Shown: positions 16,831 through 24,676 of the stretch, in pieces | Layout: every line of letters begins with the position of its first letter | How positions within the stretch are numbered: position 1 is the stretch's first letter | NCBI GenBank assembly: GCA_031275645.1 | Contig: JAISOL010000070.1 | Coordinates: 1 to 33,164 of the forward strand | Direction: 5' to 3' | Length of the DNA: 33,164 nucleotides | Source of the DNA: Deltaproteobacteria bacterium | GTDB lineage: Bacteria; Desulfobacterota; Desulfovibrionia; Desulfovibrionales; Desulfovibrionaceae | Translations under genes and position numbers: made by a program | The notes under the pieces: generated by a model | What the model saw: the letters and a program-made list of their open reading frames with translations, nothing else | Database searches by the model: none | What the model was told of the DNA's origin: nothing

Positions 16831-17241
16831 TTATTCGCCCTGCTCGTTGGCCTGAAAGGGTATAATCCTGCAGGAGCGGCGCCTGCCCCGGCCCGACGCG
16901 GCCCTGGCCCCGGCCGGGCCGCCTTCCCCGGAAGAACCCCGGCGACCGAGCTTGCCTTCGAAAACAGGGTCTTTCATGGAAAAAGAAGCCAGCTCTTCCT
17001 GAAGCTTCTTTTCTTCTTCCAGCCCGGATCCCCGGCGCGCGCTTAAAGACATCTCGGCGTTGAAAAGCTGGTTCTTCCAGTGAAGAGACTGGATCATGCA
17101 GAAGACGAGAACGTCCTCCTCCCAGCCGGGCATGGGTTTAAACCTGGCAACCTTGCCCGCGTAGACATTCCAGAGCTCCATAACGGAGCTCTCGTCGCAC
17201 CGGTTCAACTGCCGGGCCAGCTTGAGAAGAATTCTTTCCAT
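16831..17241 (-). CDS. Small hypothetical protein upstream of purA
   Basis: 136 residues, not recognised. The first 75 are well-ordered and acidic-helical with a [28 protein letters not shown] block and KNQLFN; a Lys/Glu helix follows. The last 40 residues are Gly/Arg-rich and look disordered ([13 protein letters not shown], then GRGRRRS). A basic tail of this kind could bind nucleic acid. It has a GGAGAT ribosome site and is first in the purA operon, 10 bases before purA. Codon use is ordinary. Confidence 0.7.
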   Translation of the reverse strand: MERILLKLARQLNRCDESSVMELWNVYAGKVARFKPMPGWEEDVLVFCMIQSLHWKNQLFNAEMSLSARRGSGLEEEKKLQEELASFSMKDPVFEGKLGRRGSSGEGGPAGARAASGRGRRRSCRIIPFQANEQGE

Positions 17242-17261
17242 GCCGCATCTCCTGCGCTTCT

Positions 17262-17288
17262 TGTATAACGCTTTGCGGCTTACCGCAA
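17262..17288 (-). promoter_or_regulatory. Possible promoter and dyad for the purA operon
   Basis: On the - strand TTGCGG (17288-17283) is followed after 15 bases by TATACA (17267-17262), 21 bases before the operon start at 17241. The -35 box is one arm of a perfect TTGCGG-CTTA-CCGCAA dyad (17273-17288). The spacing is one to two bases short of ideal. A repressor binding the dyad would cover the -35 region. This is suggestive only. Confidence 0.35.
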
Positions 17289-17395
17289 GGGATAGTGCGC
17301 GCGCCTCGCGCCTGTACGGGATTGCCGCCCTATTTGTGTTGCGGGACAGGCTGTGCTAGAAGCCATCTCATGACGCTTCCAATCAAGGAGAGAGC

Positions 17396-18661
17396 ATGGC
17401 GCTTAAAGATATGTATTCCACCCTGCTGCGGGAGGACTTTCCCCCAAGCCTCAGCCTGGATCTGGGCGGGCAGAGGCTTGTGTTCAAAAAGCGGGAGTGG
17501 ACTCTGAAAGGAGAGCGCAAAGGCCTGCGCTACGGCGAAAACCCGGATCAACCCGCGGCTCTCTACGAGCTGGTGGAAGGCGACCTCTCTCTCGGAGGGG
17601 AGCGCCTGCGCGGACCGGGCCTGGGCCTTGTCTCCGCCGTGGACGAAGAGGGCATGATCCAGGCGGGGAAACACCCCGGCAAGATCAATCTCACGGATGT
17701 GGACAGCGGCGTCAATATCCTGCAGTACCTGAGCGCCCGCCCGGCCGCCGTCATCCTGAAGCACAACAATCCCTGCGGAGCGGCCTGGAGCGGCGAAGGC
17801 GTCTCCCGCGCCCTGGAAAAAGCCTTCTGGTGCGACCGCATCGCGGCCTTCGGCGGGGCGGTGGTGGTAAACTCCCCCCTGGACAAGGCAGCGGCGGAAA
17901 TTATCGACTCCGCCTATTTCGAAGTGGCGGCGGCCCCGGATTTTGAGGAAGGGGTGATCGCCAGACTTAAAAAGAGAAAAAACCTGCGCATACTGCGCCT
18001 GCCCAAGCTGGCGGAGCTGGCGGAGCTGGCGTCCATCCCCTTTCTGGAAATCAAAAGCCTTGCCGACGGCGGCCTGATCCTCCAGAGATCTTTCATAAAC
18101 CGCATCCGCTCCACGCTGGACTTTATCCCGGCCAGAGCGGAAAAAGACGGACAAAGCCTCGCCGCCCGCCGGCCCGACCCCCGCGAGGCTGAAGATCTGC
18201 TCTTCGCCTGGGCGGTGGAAAGCGGAGTCATTTCCAACTCCGTCATTTTCGCCGCGGACGGCGCCACCCTGGGCATAGGAGCCGGAGAACAGGATCGGGT
18301 GGGCTGCGTTGAGCTCACCGTCTTCAAGGCGCGGACCAAGCTCGCGGACAGGCTGGCCTTCACCGAACAGGGACTTTCCCTTTACGATCTGCGCCTGCGG
18401 GCGGCAAAGTCCAAAAAACACGCCGAAATACTCGCCGAGCTTGAAAACCGCGCCCTGGAGCGTCAAGGCGGGCTGGCGGGCAGCGTCATGGTCTCCGACG
18501 GCTTCTTTCCTTTCCGGGACGGAGTGGACGCGGCCCTGGAGCGGGGCGTGACCGCCATTGCCCAGCCCGGCGGCTCCCTGCGCGATTACGAAGTCATACA
18601 GGCGGCCAACGAACGGAACGCGGCCATGGTCTTTACCGGACAACGCTCCTTCAGGCATTAA
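17396..18661 (+). CDS. purH: AICAR transformylase without IMP cyclohydrolase domain
   Basis: 421 residues matching the AICAR formyltransferase half of PurH, which adds the last formyl carbon in purine synthesis. Seen are [14 protein letters not shown] (44-57), the catalytic block KHNNPCG (122-128), ITxAFGG-like IAAFGGAVV, the GAGEQDRV segment and the C-terminal GQRSFRH. The N-terminal MGS-like cyclohydrolase domain of fused PurH (about 190 residues) is missing, so ring closure must be done by another protein. This separated form occurs in Desulfovibrio. An AAGGAG site lies five bases before the ATG. It is followed after 13 bases by the RNase gene. Confidence 0.9.
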   Translation: MALKDMYSTLLREDFPPSLSLDLGGQRLVFKKREWTLKGERKGLRYGENPDQPAALYELVEGDLSLGGERLRGPGLGLVSAVDEEGMIQAGKHPGKINLTDVDSGVNILQYLSARPAAVILKHNNPCGAAWSGEGVSRALEKAFWCDRIAAFGGAVVVNSPLDKAAAEIIDSAYFEVAAAPDFEEGVIARLKKRKNLRILRLPKLAELAELASIPFLEIKSLADGGLILQRSFINRIRSTLDFIPARAEKDGQSLAARRPDPREAEDLLFAWAVESGVISNSVIFAADGATLGIGAGEQDRVGCVELTVFKARTKLADRLAFTEQGLSLYDLRLRAAKSKKHAEILAELENRALERQGGLAGSVMVSDGFFPFRDGVDAALERGVTAIAQPGGSLRDYEVIQAANERNAAMVFTGQRSFRH

Positions 18662-18674
18662 CAAAGGTTATTTC

Positions 18675-20825
18675 ATGGCAGAAAGATTTGTGGGGTTTCC
18701 GGCGCGGGGCTGTGTGGTGGAATTCATGCAGGGCAACCGGCCGCTCCAGGCCTGGGTGCTGGAAGAGCAGGCCGGCAGGCTGCGCCTGTACACCATAAAC
18801 CAAAGGGAGACAAAGCTCCAGGCCGACCGCCTCCTGCCCTGGAGCGGGCCACGCTACGGCGAGGAGCTCAGCCGCGCCGAAATGCAGAACAAACTTGAGC
18901 TGCACCGCAGAAAACGCGAGGAAATAGCCGGCGGGCTGGAACTGGAGGCTCTGTGGAACCTGACCCGGGAGGAAGAGGTACAGGAGGAGGTGCTCTGGTT
19001 TGCCGAACTTCTCTGGCCCGAACCGGATATAGACCAGTTGGCCGCTCTGGGGCAGGCCATGCTGGCCCGCAAGCTCTATTTCAAATTTTCTCCGCCCTAT
19101 TTTGAGGTCCGCAGCCTGGCCCAGGTGGAGCAAAAGCTGGAACAGCAGGCCAGAGAGGAGAGACTGAACGGAATTGTCCGGGACGGCACGGAATTTTTCC
19201 GTAAGGTATACGCCTCGCTGCACAAACAGGCGCCCCTGACGGAGGCGGACTTTCCGCCGCCCGAGAGGGCCGGGGAACTGCGCGCCCTGCTGCTTAAGCA
19301 TATTGAAGACCCCGACGCCCAGGATCAGGATCCGCTCTGGAAAAACATCGCCAAAAACATAGGCGCGAAAAACGGCGCCGAAGACCCCTGCCTGCCCCTG
19401 GAACTGGCCTGCGGCTGGGGAATTTTGCCGGAACATCACAATTATCTGCTGGATCGCCTGGGCTATGAGGCCGGGGAGGACTGGGATGCCCCTTACGCGG
19501 AAGACCGCGCCCGCCTCTCCGCCGAAGTGGAAAAAATTCTGCCCGGCATACCGGAGCGGGAGGAGCCCTTTTTCAGCATAGACCCGGCCAGCACCAAAGA
19601 CAGAGACGACGCCGTCTGCCTGCGGCCGGATCCCGGAGGCTGCGTCGTTTCCGTGGCCATCGCCTGCCCCTCCCTGGCCTGGCCCTTTGATTCCGCCCTG
19701 GACAAGGCCGTGGCCGGAAGGGCCTCCAGCCTCTATCTGCCGGAAGGAGACCTTTTCATGCTGCCGCGCGGGATTTGCTGCGACTTGTTCAGCCTTGAAG
19801 AAAATAAGGATCGCCCCGCCCTGATAACGGACATTTTTCTGGATCAGGATCTGAACATCGCCGAGGTGCGCCCCGCCCTGTCCAGAGTGCGCCTGGAAAA
19901 CAACCTGAGCCTGGAAGAAAGCGAGGCCCTCCTGAGCGGACTGGGCAAGGGGGAAGAAGACCCGCCGCGATTCCCCGCGGACGGGGAGAGCCAGCCGCGC
20001 CTGGCCGGACGGCTCAGCGCGGCTCACAGTCTGGCTCTGGCCTTGCGCCGGAAGCGCCTGGCGAACGGCGCCATCGTCACCGAACGCGAAGATCCGGAAA
20101 TCAGCCTGTTACGGGACGAGGAAGGGGAATTGCGCGTGCGTCTCTCTCCCGCTCCTTCATACGAGCGTAGCCACACCCTGGTGGGAGAAGCCATGATCCT
20201 GTGCAACAGCGCCCTGGCCCTCTGGGGCAAAGCCCACGACATCCCCCTGATTTACCGCACCCAGGCGGCCGGACTCTCCCGCGAGCACTCCGGAGTCTGG
20301 ACCTCTCCCCACGAAATCAACCACGCCCTCAAGGGCCTGCCCCCGGCCAGGCTTTCCGTCGAGCCCAAGCCGCACGCAGGCGTGGGGGCCGCTCTTTACT
20401 CCTCCTTCACCTCACCTCTGCGGCGCTACCTGGATCTCGTCAACCAGGCCCAGGTGCTCGCCTACCTGCTCCACGGACAGCCCAGGCTCAAACGGGAGGA
20501 AATGGAAAGCCTGCTGCCGCAGCTCGCCCTCCGCCTGAAAGCCGCCGGACAGGCGCAGCGCTTCCGCCTGCGCTACTGGAAGCTGCTCTACCTGCAGCAG
20601 CAGGAACAAAAACACAAGGGCAGACTCCATTACTGGGAGGGAACCATTGTTGACGAAAACAGCAACAACGCCCATGTGCTCCTGCATCTGCCGGAACTCA
20701 CGCTGAGCGGGGACAGGTCCCTTTTCGGGGAGCGCGCTCTGCCCGGCTCGCGCGTGGAAGTCCGCGTGGGCAAAATCAATCCTCTGCGCAACGAGATTCA
20801 GATCATGGAAGTGCTGGAAAATTGA
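18675..20825 (+). CDS. RNase II/R-family (RNB domain) 3'-5' exoribonuclease
   Basis: 716 residues. The RNB domain begins near 290 (residue 303 onward reads DPASTKDRDDAV). The four catalytic aspartates align with E. coli RNase II: Asp303, Asp309, Asp311 and Asp312 (spacing 6, 2, 1). SPLRRYLDLVNQAQ near 580 is the family's second conserved region. No cold-shock or S1 repeats with the usual sequence are evident; the N-terminal 290 residues are helical and charged and unlike RNase II/R. The start is ATG 18675 with AAAGG nine bases upstream; the long open frame upstream of it overlaps purH out of frame. It probably degrades RNA in the cytoplasm; its specificity is unknown. Co-transcription with purH is inferred from the 13-base gap. 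Confidence 0.85.
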   Translation: MAERFVGFPARGCVVEFMQGNRPLQAWVLEEQAGRLRLYTINQRETKLQADRLLPWSGPRYGEELSRAEMQNKLELHRRKREEIAGGLELEALWNLTREEEVQEEVLWFAELLWPEPDIDQLAALGQAMLARKLYFKFSPPYFEVRSLAQVEQKLEQQAREERLNGIVRDGTEFFRKVYASLHKQAPLTEADFPPPERAGELRALLLKHIEDPDAQDQDPLWKNIAKNIGAKNGAEDPCLPLELACGWGILPEHHNYLLDRLGYEAGEDWDAPYAEDRARLSAEVEKILPGIPEREEPFFSIDPASTKDRDDAVCLRPDPGGCVVSVAIACPSLAWPFDSALDKAVAGRASSLYLPEGDLFMLPRGICCDLFSLEENKDRPALITDIFLDQDLNIAEVRPALSRVRLENNLSLEESEALLSGLGKGEEDPPRFPADGESQPRLAGRLSAAHSLALALRRKRLANGAIVTEREDPEISLLRDEEGELRVRLSPAPSYERSHTLVGEAMILCNSALALWGKAHDIPLIYRTQAAGLSREHSGVWTSPHEINHALKGLPPARLSVEPKPHAGVGAALYSSFTSPLRRYLDLVNQAQVLAYLLHGQPRLKREEMESLLPQLALRLKAAGQAQRFRLRYWKLLYLQQQEQKHKGRLHYWEGTIVDENSNNAHVLLHLPELTLSGDRSLFGERALPGSRVEVRVGKINPLRNEIQIMEVLEN

Positions 20826-20889
20826 CGGCTCCGCCCGGTAAAGCCAGCTCGGCGTTTCACCCGCGGGCTCCTTCCACCGGCTCATGATC

Positions 20890-21606
20890 TCAAGACTTCC
20901 GCTCTTTTTCCCGGCCCCGCTTCAGAAAACTCTTTTCCTCGCCCGCCAGGAGTCTCTTGATATTCTCGCGGTGCTTCACGAAAACCAGGGCCAGCACGGT
21001 CAAAGCCAGTGGAAGCAGCTCGAGGCGCCCCAGGATGAGAAGGAAAACGGGCAGGCTGGCCGCCAGAAGCAGAGACCCCAGGGAAACATAGCCGGAACGC
21101 CAGATGGCCAGCAGGCAGAGCAGGCCGGAAAGCAGGAGGACGGGGAAAGACAGCGGCAGGAACACGCCTATGGAAGTAGCCACGGCCTTGCCTCCCCTGA
21201 AACCCAGAAAGACGGAATGCAGATGCCCGAGCAAAGCGCAGAGGCCGACCAGCCCGGCCCACTGGGGGGTAAAAGCCCCCGGCCCGTACAGGGCCGAGCA
21301 GACGGGCAGCAGCCCCTTCAGGGCGTCGCAGACCAGGGTGAGAATGCCGCAAGGCAGGCCGCAAAGCCTGGCGACATTGGTGGCTCCCACATTCCGGCTG
21401 CCCTCCAGGCGGGGGTCCACCCCGCAGAAAAAGCGGGCGACAAGCAGGCCAAAGGGAACGGAACCCAGAATATAGGCCGGCGGACCCAGAACGGCCAGCC
21501 AGAGCAGAGTGCCTTCAAGCTCCCGCGGCCCGTCCTCCGGCCGCAAAACCGGAATCCAGATCAGCGGCAGAACCGTAAACAACAGGATGTAAAGTTTTTT
21601 TCGCAT
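20890..21606 (-). CDS. plsY: Glycerol-3-phosphate acyltransferase PlsY
   Basis: Membrane acyltransferase that uses acyl-phosphate to make lysophosphatidic acid, the first step of phospholipid synthesis. Conserved PlsY blocks are [42 protein letters not shown] and [12 protein letters not shown]. At 238 residues it is about 35 longer than usual; an extra N-terminal hydrophobic segment (about 3-25) precedes the standard first helix. The C-terminus ends in a Lys/Arg-rich tail. ATG 21606 starts three bases after the rsmB stop. The gene converges on the RNase gene with about 60 bases between, where I see no convincing terminator. Confidence 0.94.
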   Translation of the reverse strand: MRKKLYILLFTVLPLIWIPVLRPEDGPRELEGTLLWLAVLGPPAYILGSVPFGLLVARFFCGVDPRLEGSRNVGATNVARLCGLPCGILTLVCDALKGLLPVCSALYGPGAFTPQWAGLVGLCALLGHLHSVFLGFRGGKAVATSIGVFLPLSFPVLLLSGLLCLLAIWRSGYVSLGSLLLAASLPVFLLILGRLELLPLALTVLALVFVKHRENIKRLLAGEEKSFLKRGREKERKS

Positions 21607-21609
21607 TAC

Positions 21610-23001
21610 TTATTCCTTGCGGAGCAGTTCGGCGGCGTAAAAGAATTCCCCCAGGGGGGAGGCGGCCGGGGTTTGAAATTCTCCGCCCGCTTTGAACCGG
21701 GGGTGCAGATTCAGGAAGCGCCGGATCTGTTCCCGGTTTTCCGCCGGGTTCAGGGTACAGGTAAGGTAGAGTATACGGCAGCCGGCCCGGGGGAGCAGGG
21801 CTTCCGCGGCGGCTTCCAGAATCGCGGCCTGGAGGCGGATGAGCTCTTCCAGGTCTTTTTCTTCGCGCCGCCAGCGTATTTCCGGACGGCGGCCCAGGGT
21901 GCCCAGGCCGGAGCAGGGAGCATCGACGAGTATGGAGGCGAAGCATTTTTTGAACCCGCTTTGTTCGGCCCGGAGGGGGGCGAGTCTGGGGAGGAGGCTT
22001 TCATCCAGGCCCAGGCGGATAAAATCTGCGCGCAGGCGCCGCAGGCGGCCGGAGGAAGGATCGCTGGCGCTGTGCACCGGGATGCCGGCTTCGAGGAGGG
22101 CCAGGGTTTTTCCGCCGCCGCCGGCGCAGGCGTCCCAGAGGGGCAGGGGCCAGTTCGCCGGCTCCAGGCTGAACAGGGCGGCGCAGGCCGCCGGCGACTG
22201 GAGGCTGGCCAACCCCTGGCGCCGCCAATCCGCCAGAGGGGGGCGGGACTCCGGAGAATGGCGCAGAGCCCAGCAGGCCGGGGCCGCCGGCGAGGCCCCC
22301 TGTTCCTCCAGAATTTTCCTCATGGCGGGATATTCCGGACGGGCGGCGTTCAGGCGCACTCCCTGAGGCGGGGCTTTCAGCCCGGCGGCCAGCAGGGCCA
22401 GACAGTTTTCCCGGCCGTAGCTTTCGCTCCACAGGCGCGCGATCCAGGCCGGGACGGCCTGGAAGAGGGCCAGAGCCTCCGCGGAGTCGGGCGCTTCCCC
22501 CAGAGTTTGGGCGTAAAAGGCCGGATTGAGGTATTCCTCGCGCAGCTTGCGGGCAAAGTCGCGCAACACGGCGTTGGCCACTTTGCCCAGTCCGGCTCCG
22601 AAGCGGTTGGCGGCCAGATTCACCGCCCAGTTGACCGAGGCATGGGGAGGGATGCGCGTATGGGCCAGGGAGTAGGCCCCTTGTTCCAGGAGCAGAAAAA
22701 ATTCCGGGGGGAGCTTTTCCGGCCGGGAGAGTTTTTGGCGCAGGAACCAGTCCAGGCGCAGGTGGTGGCGCAACACCCCGTAAAAGAGCTCCGTGCACAG
22801 GGCCCTGTCGCAGGGCGGGAGAAGAAGGGGCTTTTGCCGCGCAAAGCCGGAGTCTTCCGGGGAAAGCAAGCGATCCAGAGCGGCCTGCCCCTCGGCCCGC
22901 CCATGAATAACCTGAGCCAGGGCCAGCAGCGAGGCCGCGCGGGGGTCGTGCCGGGCGCGCTCGCGCAGCCCGGCGAAAACAGGTCTGGAACATCGGCGCA
23001 T
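21610..23001 (-). CDS. rsmB: 16S rRNA cytosine-967 methyltransferase, RsmB type
   Basis: RNA m5C methyltransferase, 463 residues. An N-terminal NusB-like helical region (about 5-150, with DRALCTELFYGVLRHH) precedes a Rossmann methyltransferase domain. SAM loop is DACAGGGGKTLALLEAG, the first catalytic motif is DAPCSGLGTLGRRPEIRW, and the second Cys is in LYLTCTLNPAENREQ. This identifies the RsmB/RsmF class, and NusB-like N-terminus fits RsmB. The ATG at 23001 is used; an in-frame TTG at 23040 is possible. A GGAG site is too far (about 20 bases) to be convincing. Confidence 0.9.
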   Translation of the reverse strand: MRRCSRPVFAGLRERARHDPRAASLLALAQVIHGRAEGQAALDRLLSPEDSGFARQKPLLLPPCDRALCTELFYGVLRHHLRLDWFLRQKLSRPEKLPPEFFLLLEQGAYSLAHTRIPPHASVNWAVNLAANRFGAGLGKVANAVLRDFARKLREEYLNPAFYAQTLGEAPDSAEALALFQAVPAWIARLWSESYGRENCLALLAAGLKAPPQGVRLNAARPEYPAMRKILEEQGASPAAPACWALRHSPESRPPLADWRRQGLASLQSPAACAALFSLEPANWPLPLWDACAGGGGKTLALLEAGIPVHSASDPSSGRLRRLRADFIRLGLDESLLPRLAPLRAEQSGFKKCFASILVDAPCSGLGTLGRRPEIRWRREEKDLEELIRLQAAILEAAAEALLPRAGCRILYLTCTLNPAENREQIRRFLNLHPRFKAGGEFQTPAASPLGEFFYAAELLRKE

Positions 23002-23061
23002 TTGGATTATGACGTTAAACCGCTCCGGGCATTTCGGCAAGCCGGAAAAAGGAACTTTTGC

Positions 23062-23376
23062 CTATTCCGCGATCTGGGTGAGCAGGCGGTGAATGAGTTT
23101 TATGCGCTCATAATTTGAATTTTCAAGATGTTTCACTATATCCAGGCACAACTCCTCCTTTGATCTCCGAGGTTCCATATCCAGCAGCACCGCCAGGGGA
23201 AGCCCCAGAGATTCGGATATTCTGTCCAGATTCTGAATGGATATGTTGACTGTTCCCCTTTCCACCTCGCTCAGGTGTTTACTGTTCATGCCGGAAGCGT
23301 AGCTCAGCTCGTCCTGAGTCAACTTCCTCTTCTTTCTGAAATATTTAATCCTGAAGCCCAATTTCTTTAAGTCCAT
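23062..23376 (-). CDS. Small XRE-family helix-turn-helix regulator
   Basis: 104 residues. A classic HTH_3 domain occupies about 7-62: the KLTQDELSYASGM turn region, SKHLSEVERGTVNISIQNLDRI, then a 40-residue C-terminal helical tail that could dimerise. The coding sequence is visibly richer in A/T (Lys codons AAA/AAG, Ile ATA) than its neighbours, which hints at different history. It lies 60 bases upstream of rsmB. The target is unknown; hairpins directly upstream (23404-23434) may include its own operator. No clear ribosome site apart from GGGGT before the ATG. Confidence 0.85.
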   Translation of the reverse strand: MDLKKLGFRIKYFRKKRKLTQDELSYASGMNSKHLSEVERGTVNISIQNLDRISESLGLPLAVLLDMEPRRSKEELCLDIVKHLENSNYERIKLIHRLLTQIAE

Positions 23377-23403
23377 ACCCCAATCCGACCGTGGAATATA
23401 AGG

Positions 23404-23434
23404 CCCGGCAGAGCCGGGAAACGTCTTACAGACG
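23404..23434. terminator. Two adjacent hairpins between glycosyltransferase and XRE gene
   Basis: CCCGGC-AGA-GCCGGG (23404-23418) and CGTCT-TAC-AGACG (23422-23434) are perfect short stems with three-base loops. On the - strand they follow the glycosyltransferase stop at 23486 by 50-80 bases and precede the XRE start at 23376 by 28. The GC-rich one may end the glycosyltransferase transcript though its T-run is poor. A TATATT sequence just after it on the - strand could be a -10 for the XRE gene. Confidence 0.45.
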
Positions 23435-23485
23435 AAATACGCGCCGCGCTTCCCGGACGGCTGGCCGTGGAATTAAGGGAGCGCC

Positions 23486-24442
23486 TCAGAAGCAGCTCCG
23501 TATTTTCCGGGCCAGTTTCCTGTGTTTTCTGACTGTCCGGCCGGCCAGGCAGAACAAGAGGTAAAACAGGCAGGCCGCGTAATAGTGAAAACCTGGAGCG
23601 TAATCACGGATGAAGCGGAAATCGCGGAAAAACTGGGAGCTGAACTTGCCCCCGGACAATTTGTGGTACCAAGGCACATAGTACAAAACGCAGAATCTGC
23701 GGATTTCGTTTTGCAGGGTGCTCTCCCGGATATACCCCGCAAGCGCGGCCCGGCGCAGCAGGGGCAGGTATTCGGCGAAATAGACGCTTTCCATATGTTT
23801 TTTGCCGAGCTTCCTGGGCGCTTCGGCGCTTTCTCCGAACTCCAGGTCGCAAACCACAACCGGCCGGCCGGCGCTCAGGGAGAGGAAGAGTATTTCCGTC
23901 TGGACAAAGCGATGGGCGGCCCGGTGAAAAAGGGGAGCGTGGACGGGAACGTCGTCGTTCCAGAGGGAGAAGGCCCCGATCCAGGTTGAATAAAAGGAAA
24001 CGTGGCGGACAAAGGCATCCAGGTCGCGGCATTGGGTCAGCCCGGCGCGGGCCTCTTTGATGCTCCGGCCGTTAGGAAAAAACAGGAGCGGGCGTTGGGA
24101 TTCATATTGCCGGATCAGGCCGAGGAATTCTTCCAGAAAACCGTCCCGCGCCAGCAAGGTATCGTTGTGCAGTTTGCGGAGCAGGCCCCGCCCGGCTTCC
24201 AGAGTCAGGGCGAAATTGGCGTTGGGGTCAACCGGCTCCCTCGTGCCCAGGGAGATGATTTTTGTGGGGAATCGCTCTTTGAAGGCGGCTATGACTCCGG
24301 AGGTGGCGTCGCTGGAAAAATTGTCGGAAACGACTATTTCCACCTCATCCGTGCGCTGAAAGACAGTCTGCCGGGTAAGGGAAGCCAGGGTGGCATCCAG
24401 AAAGGCGGCCCTATTGCGGGTGGGTATGCAGATGGAAAGCAA
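23486..24442 (-). CDS. Family 2 glycosyltransferase
   Basis: 318 residues, GT-A fold. The N-terminus LSICIPTRNRAAFLDATLASL and the segment EIVVSDNFSSDATS are typical of GT2. The metal-site region reads LLRKLHNDTLLARDGF near residue 90. A C-terminal helical region with a hydrophobic stretch (YYAACLFYLLFCLAG) and a Lys/Arg-rich end suggests membrane contact. It probably adds a sugar to a surface glycan. The start is TTG 24442; no ATG is available, and an AAGGAG sequence lies 16 bases upstream, too far to be certain. It is flanked by unrelated genes, and a sigma54 promoter precedes it. Confidence 0.83.
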   Translation of the reverse strand: MLSICIPTRNRAAFLDATLASLTRQTVFQRTDEVEIVVSDNFSSDATSGVIAAFKERFPTKIISLGTREPVDPNANFALTLEAGRGLLRKLHNDTLLARDGFLEEFLGLIRQYESQRPLLFFPNGRSIKEARAGLTQCRDLDAFVRHVSFYSTWIGAFSLWNDDVPVHAPLFHRAAHRFVQTEILFLSLSAGRPVVVCDLEFGESAEAPRKLGKKHMESVYFAEYLPLLRRAALAGYIRESTLQNEIRRFCVLYYVPWYHKLSGGKFSSQFFRDFRFIRDYAPGFHYYAACLFYLLFCLAGRTVRKHRKLARKIRSCF

Positions 24443-24517
24443 CGGAAAATCCGCGCCGCTCCTTAAATTGCTTTTTGCGGAGAGCGCGTTATACGGCGGA
24501 GTTAATGTTGTGTGTGT

Positions 24518-24533
24518 GCAACAACCGTGCCGG
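24518..24533 (-). promoter_or_regulatory. Sigma54 (-24/-12) promoter of the glycosyltransferase gene
   Basis: On the - strand the bases CGGCACGGTTGTTGCA match the sigma54 consensus TGGCACG-N4-TTGCA at every fixed position except the first. GG (24531-24530) and GC (24519-24518) are separated by the required ten bases. The predicted start is near 24506, leaving a leader of about 64 bases before the TTG start at 24442. No good sigma70 promoter is seen in the same stretch. Transcription from here would need an enhancer-binding activator. Confidence 0.62.
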
Positions 24534-24597
24534 ATCAGATGTCATCACATTCATTATCCCGCTATAACCACTTAACAGGTTCAAGGTAAGAATTTTA

Positions 24598-24638
24598 GCG
24601 GAAAATTTTGCGGACTTTTCCGCGCTGTGTTGCACAGC
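24598..24638. promoter_or_regulatory. Paired dyads upstream of the sigma54 promoter
   Basis: GCGGAAAA (24598-24605) pairs exactly with TTTTCCGC (24616-24623), and GCTGTG (24624-24629) pairs exactly with CACAGC (24633-24638) around TTG. They lie about 92-132 bases upstream of the predicted start near 24506, the usual range for the binding sites of sigma54 activators. They might instead act as RNA hairpins at the end of the Lon-like transcript, since that gene ends at 24677 on the same strand side, but no T-run follows either. Confidence 0.45.
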
Positions 24639-24676
24639 ATGAAAATCGCGCCCTGCCTGATTCCCGTTGATATGCC

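Noticed and set aside
17330-18664. 444-codon - strand frame opposite purH
   Set aside because: Antisense shadow; the + strand frame holds the AICAR transformylase motifs.
20884-23118. 744-codon open frame on the + strand opposite plsY and rsmB
   Set aside because: It is Gln/Gly-rich, has no recognisable domain and lies wholly antisense to two well-identified genes. Long antisense frames are expected in G/C-rich DNA.
24390-24575. Small + strand frame over the glycosyltransferase start and spacer
   Set aside because: It overlaps the glycosyltransferase on the other strand and has no ribosome site or recognisable features.
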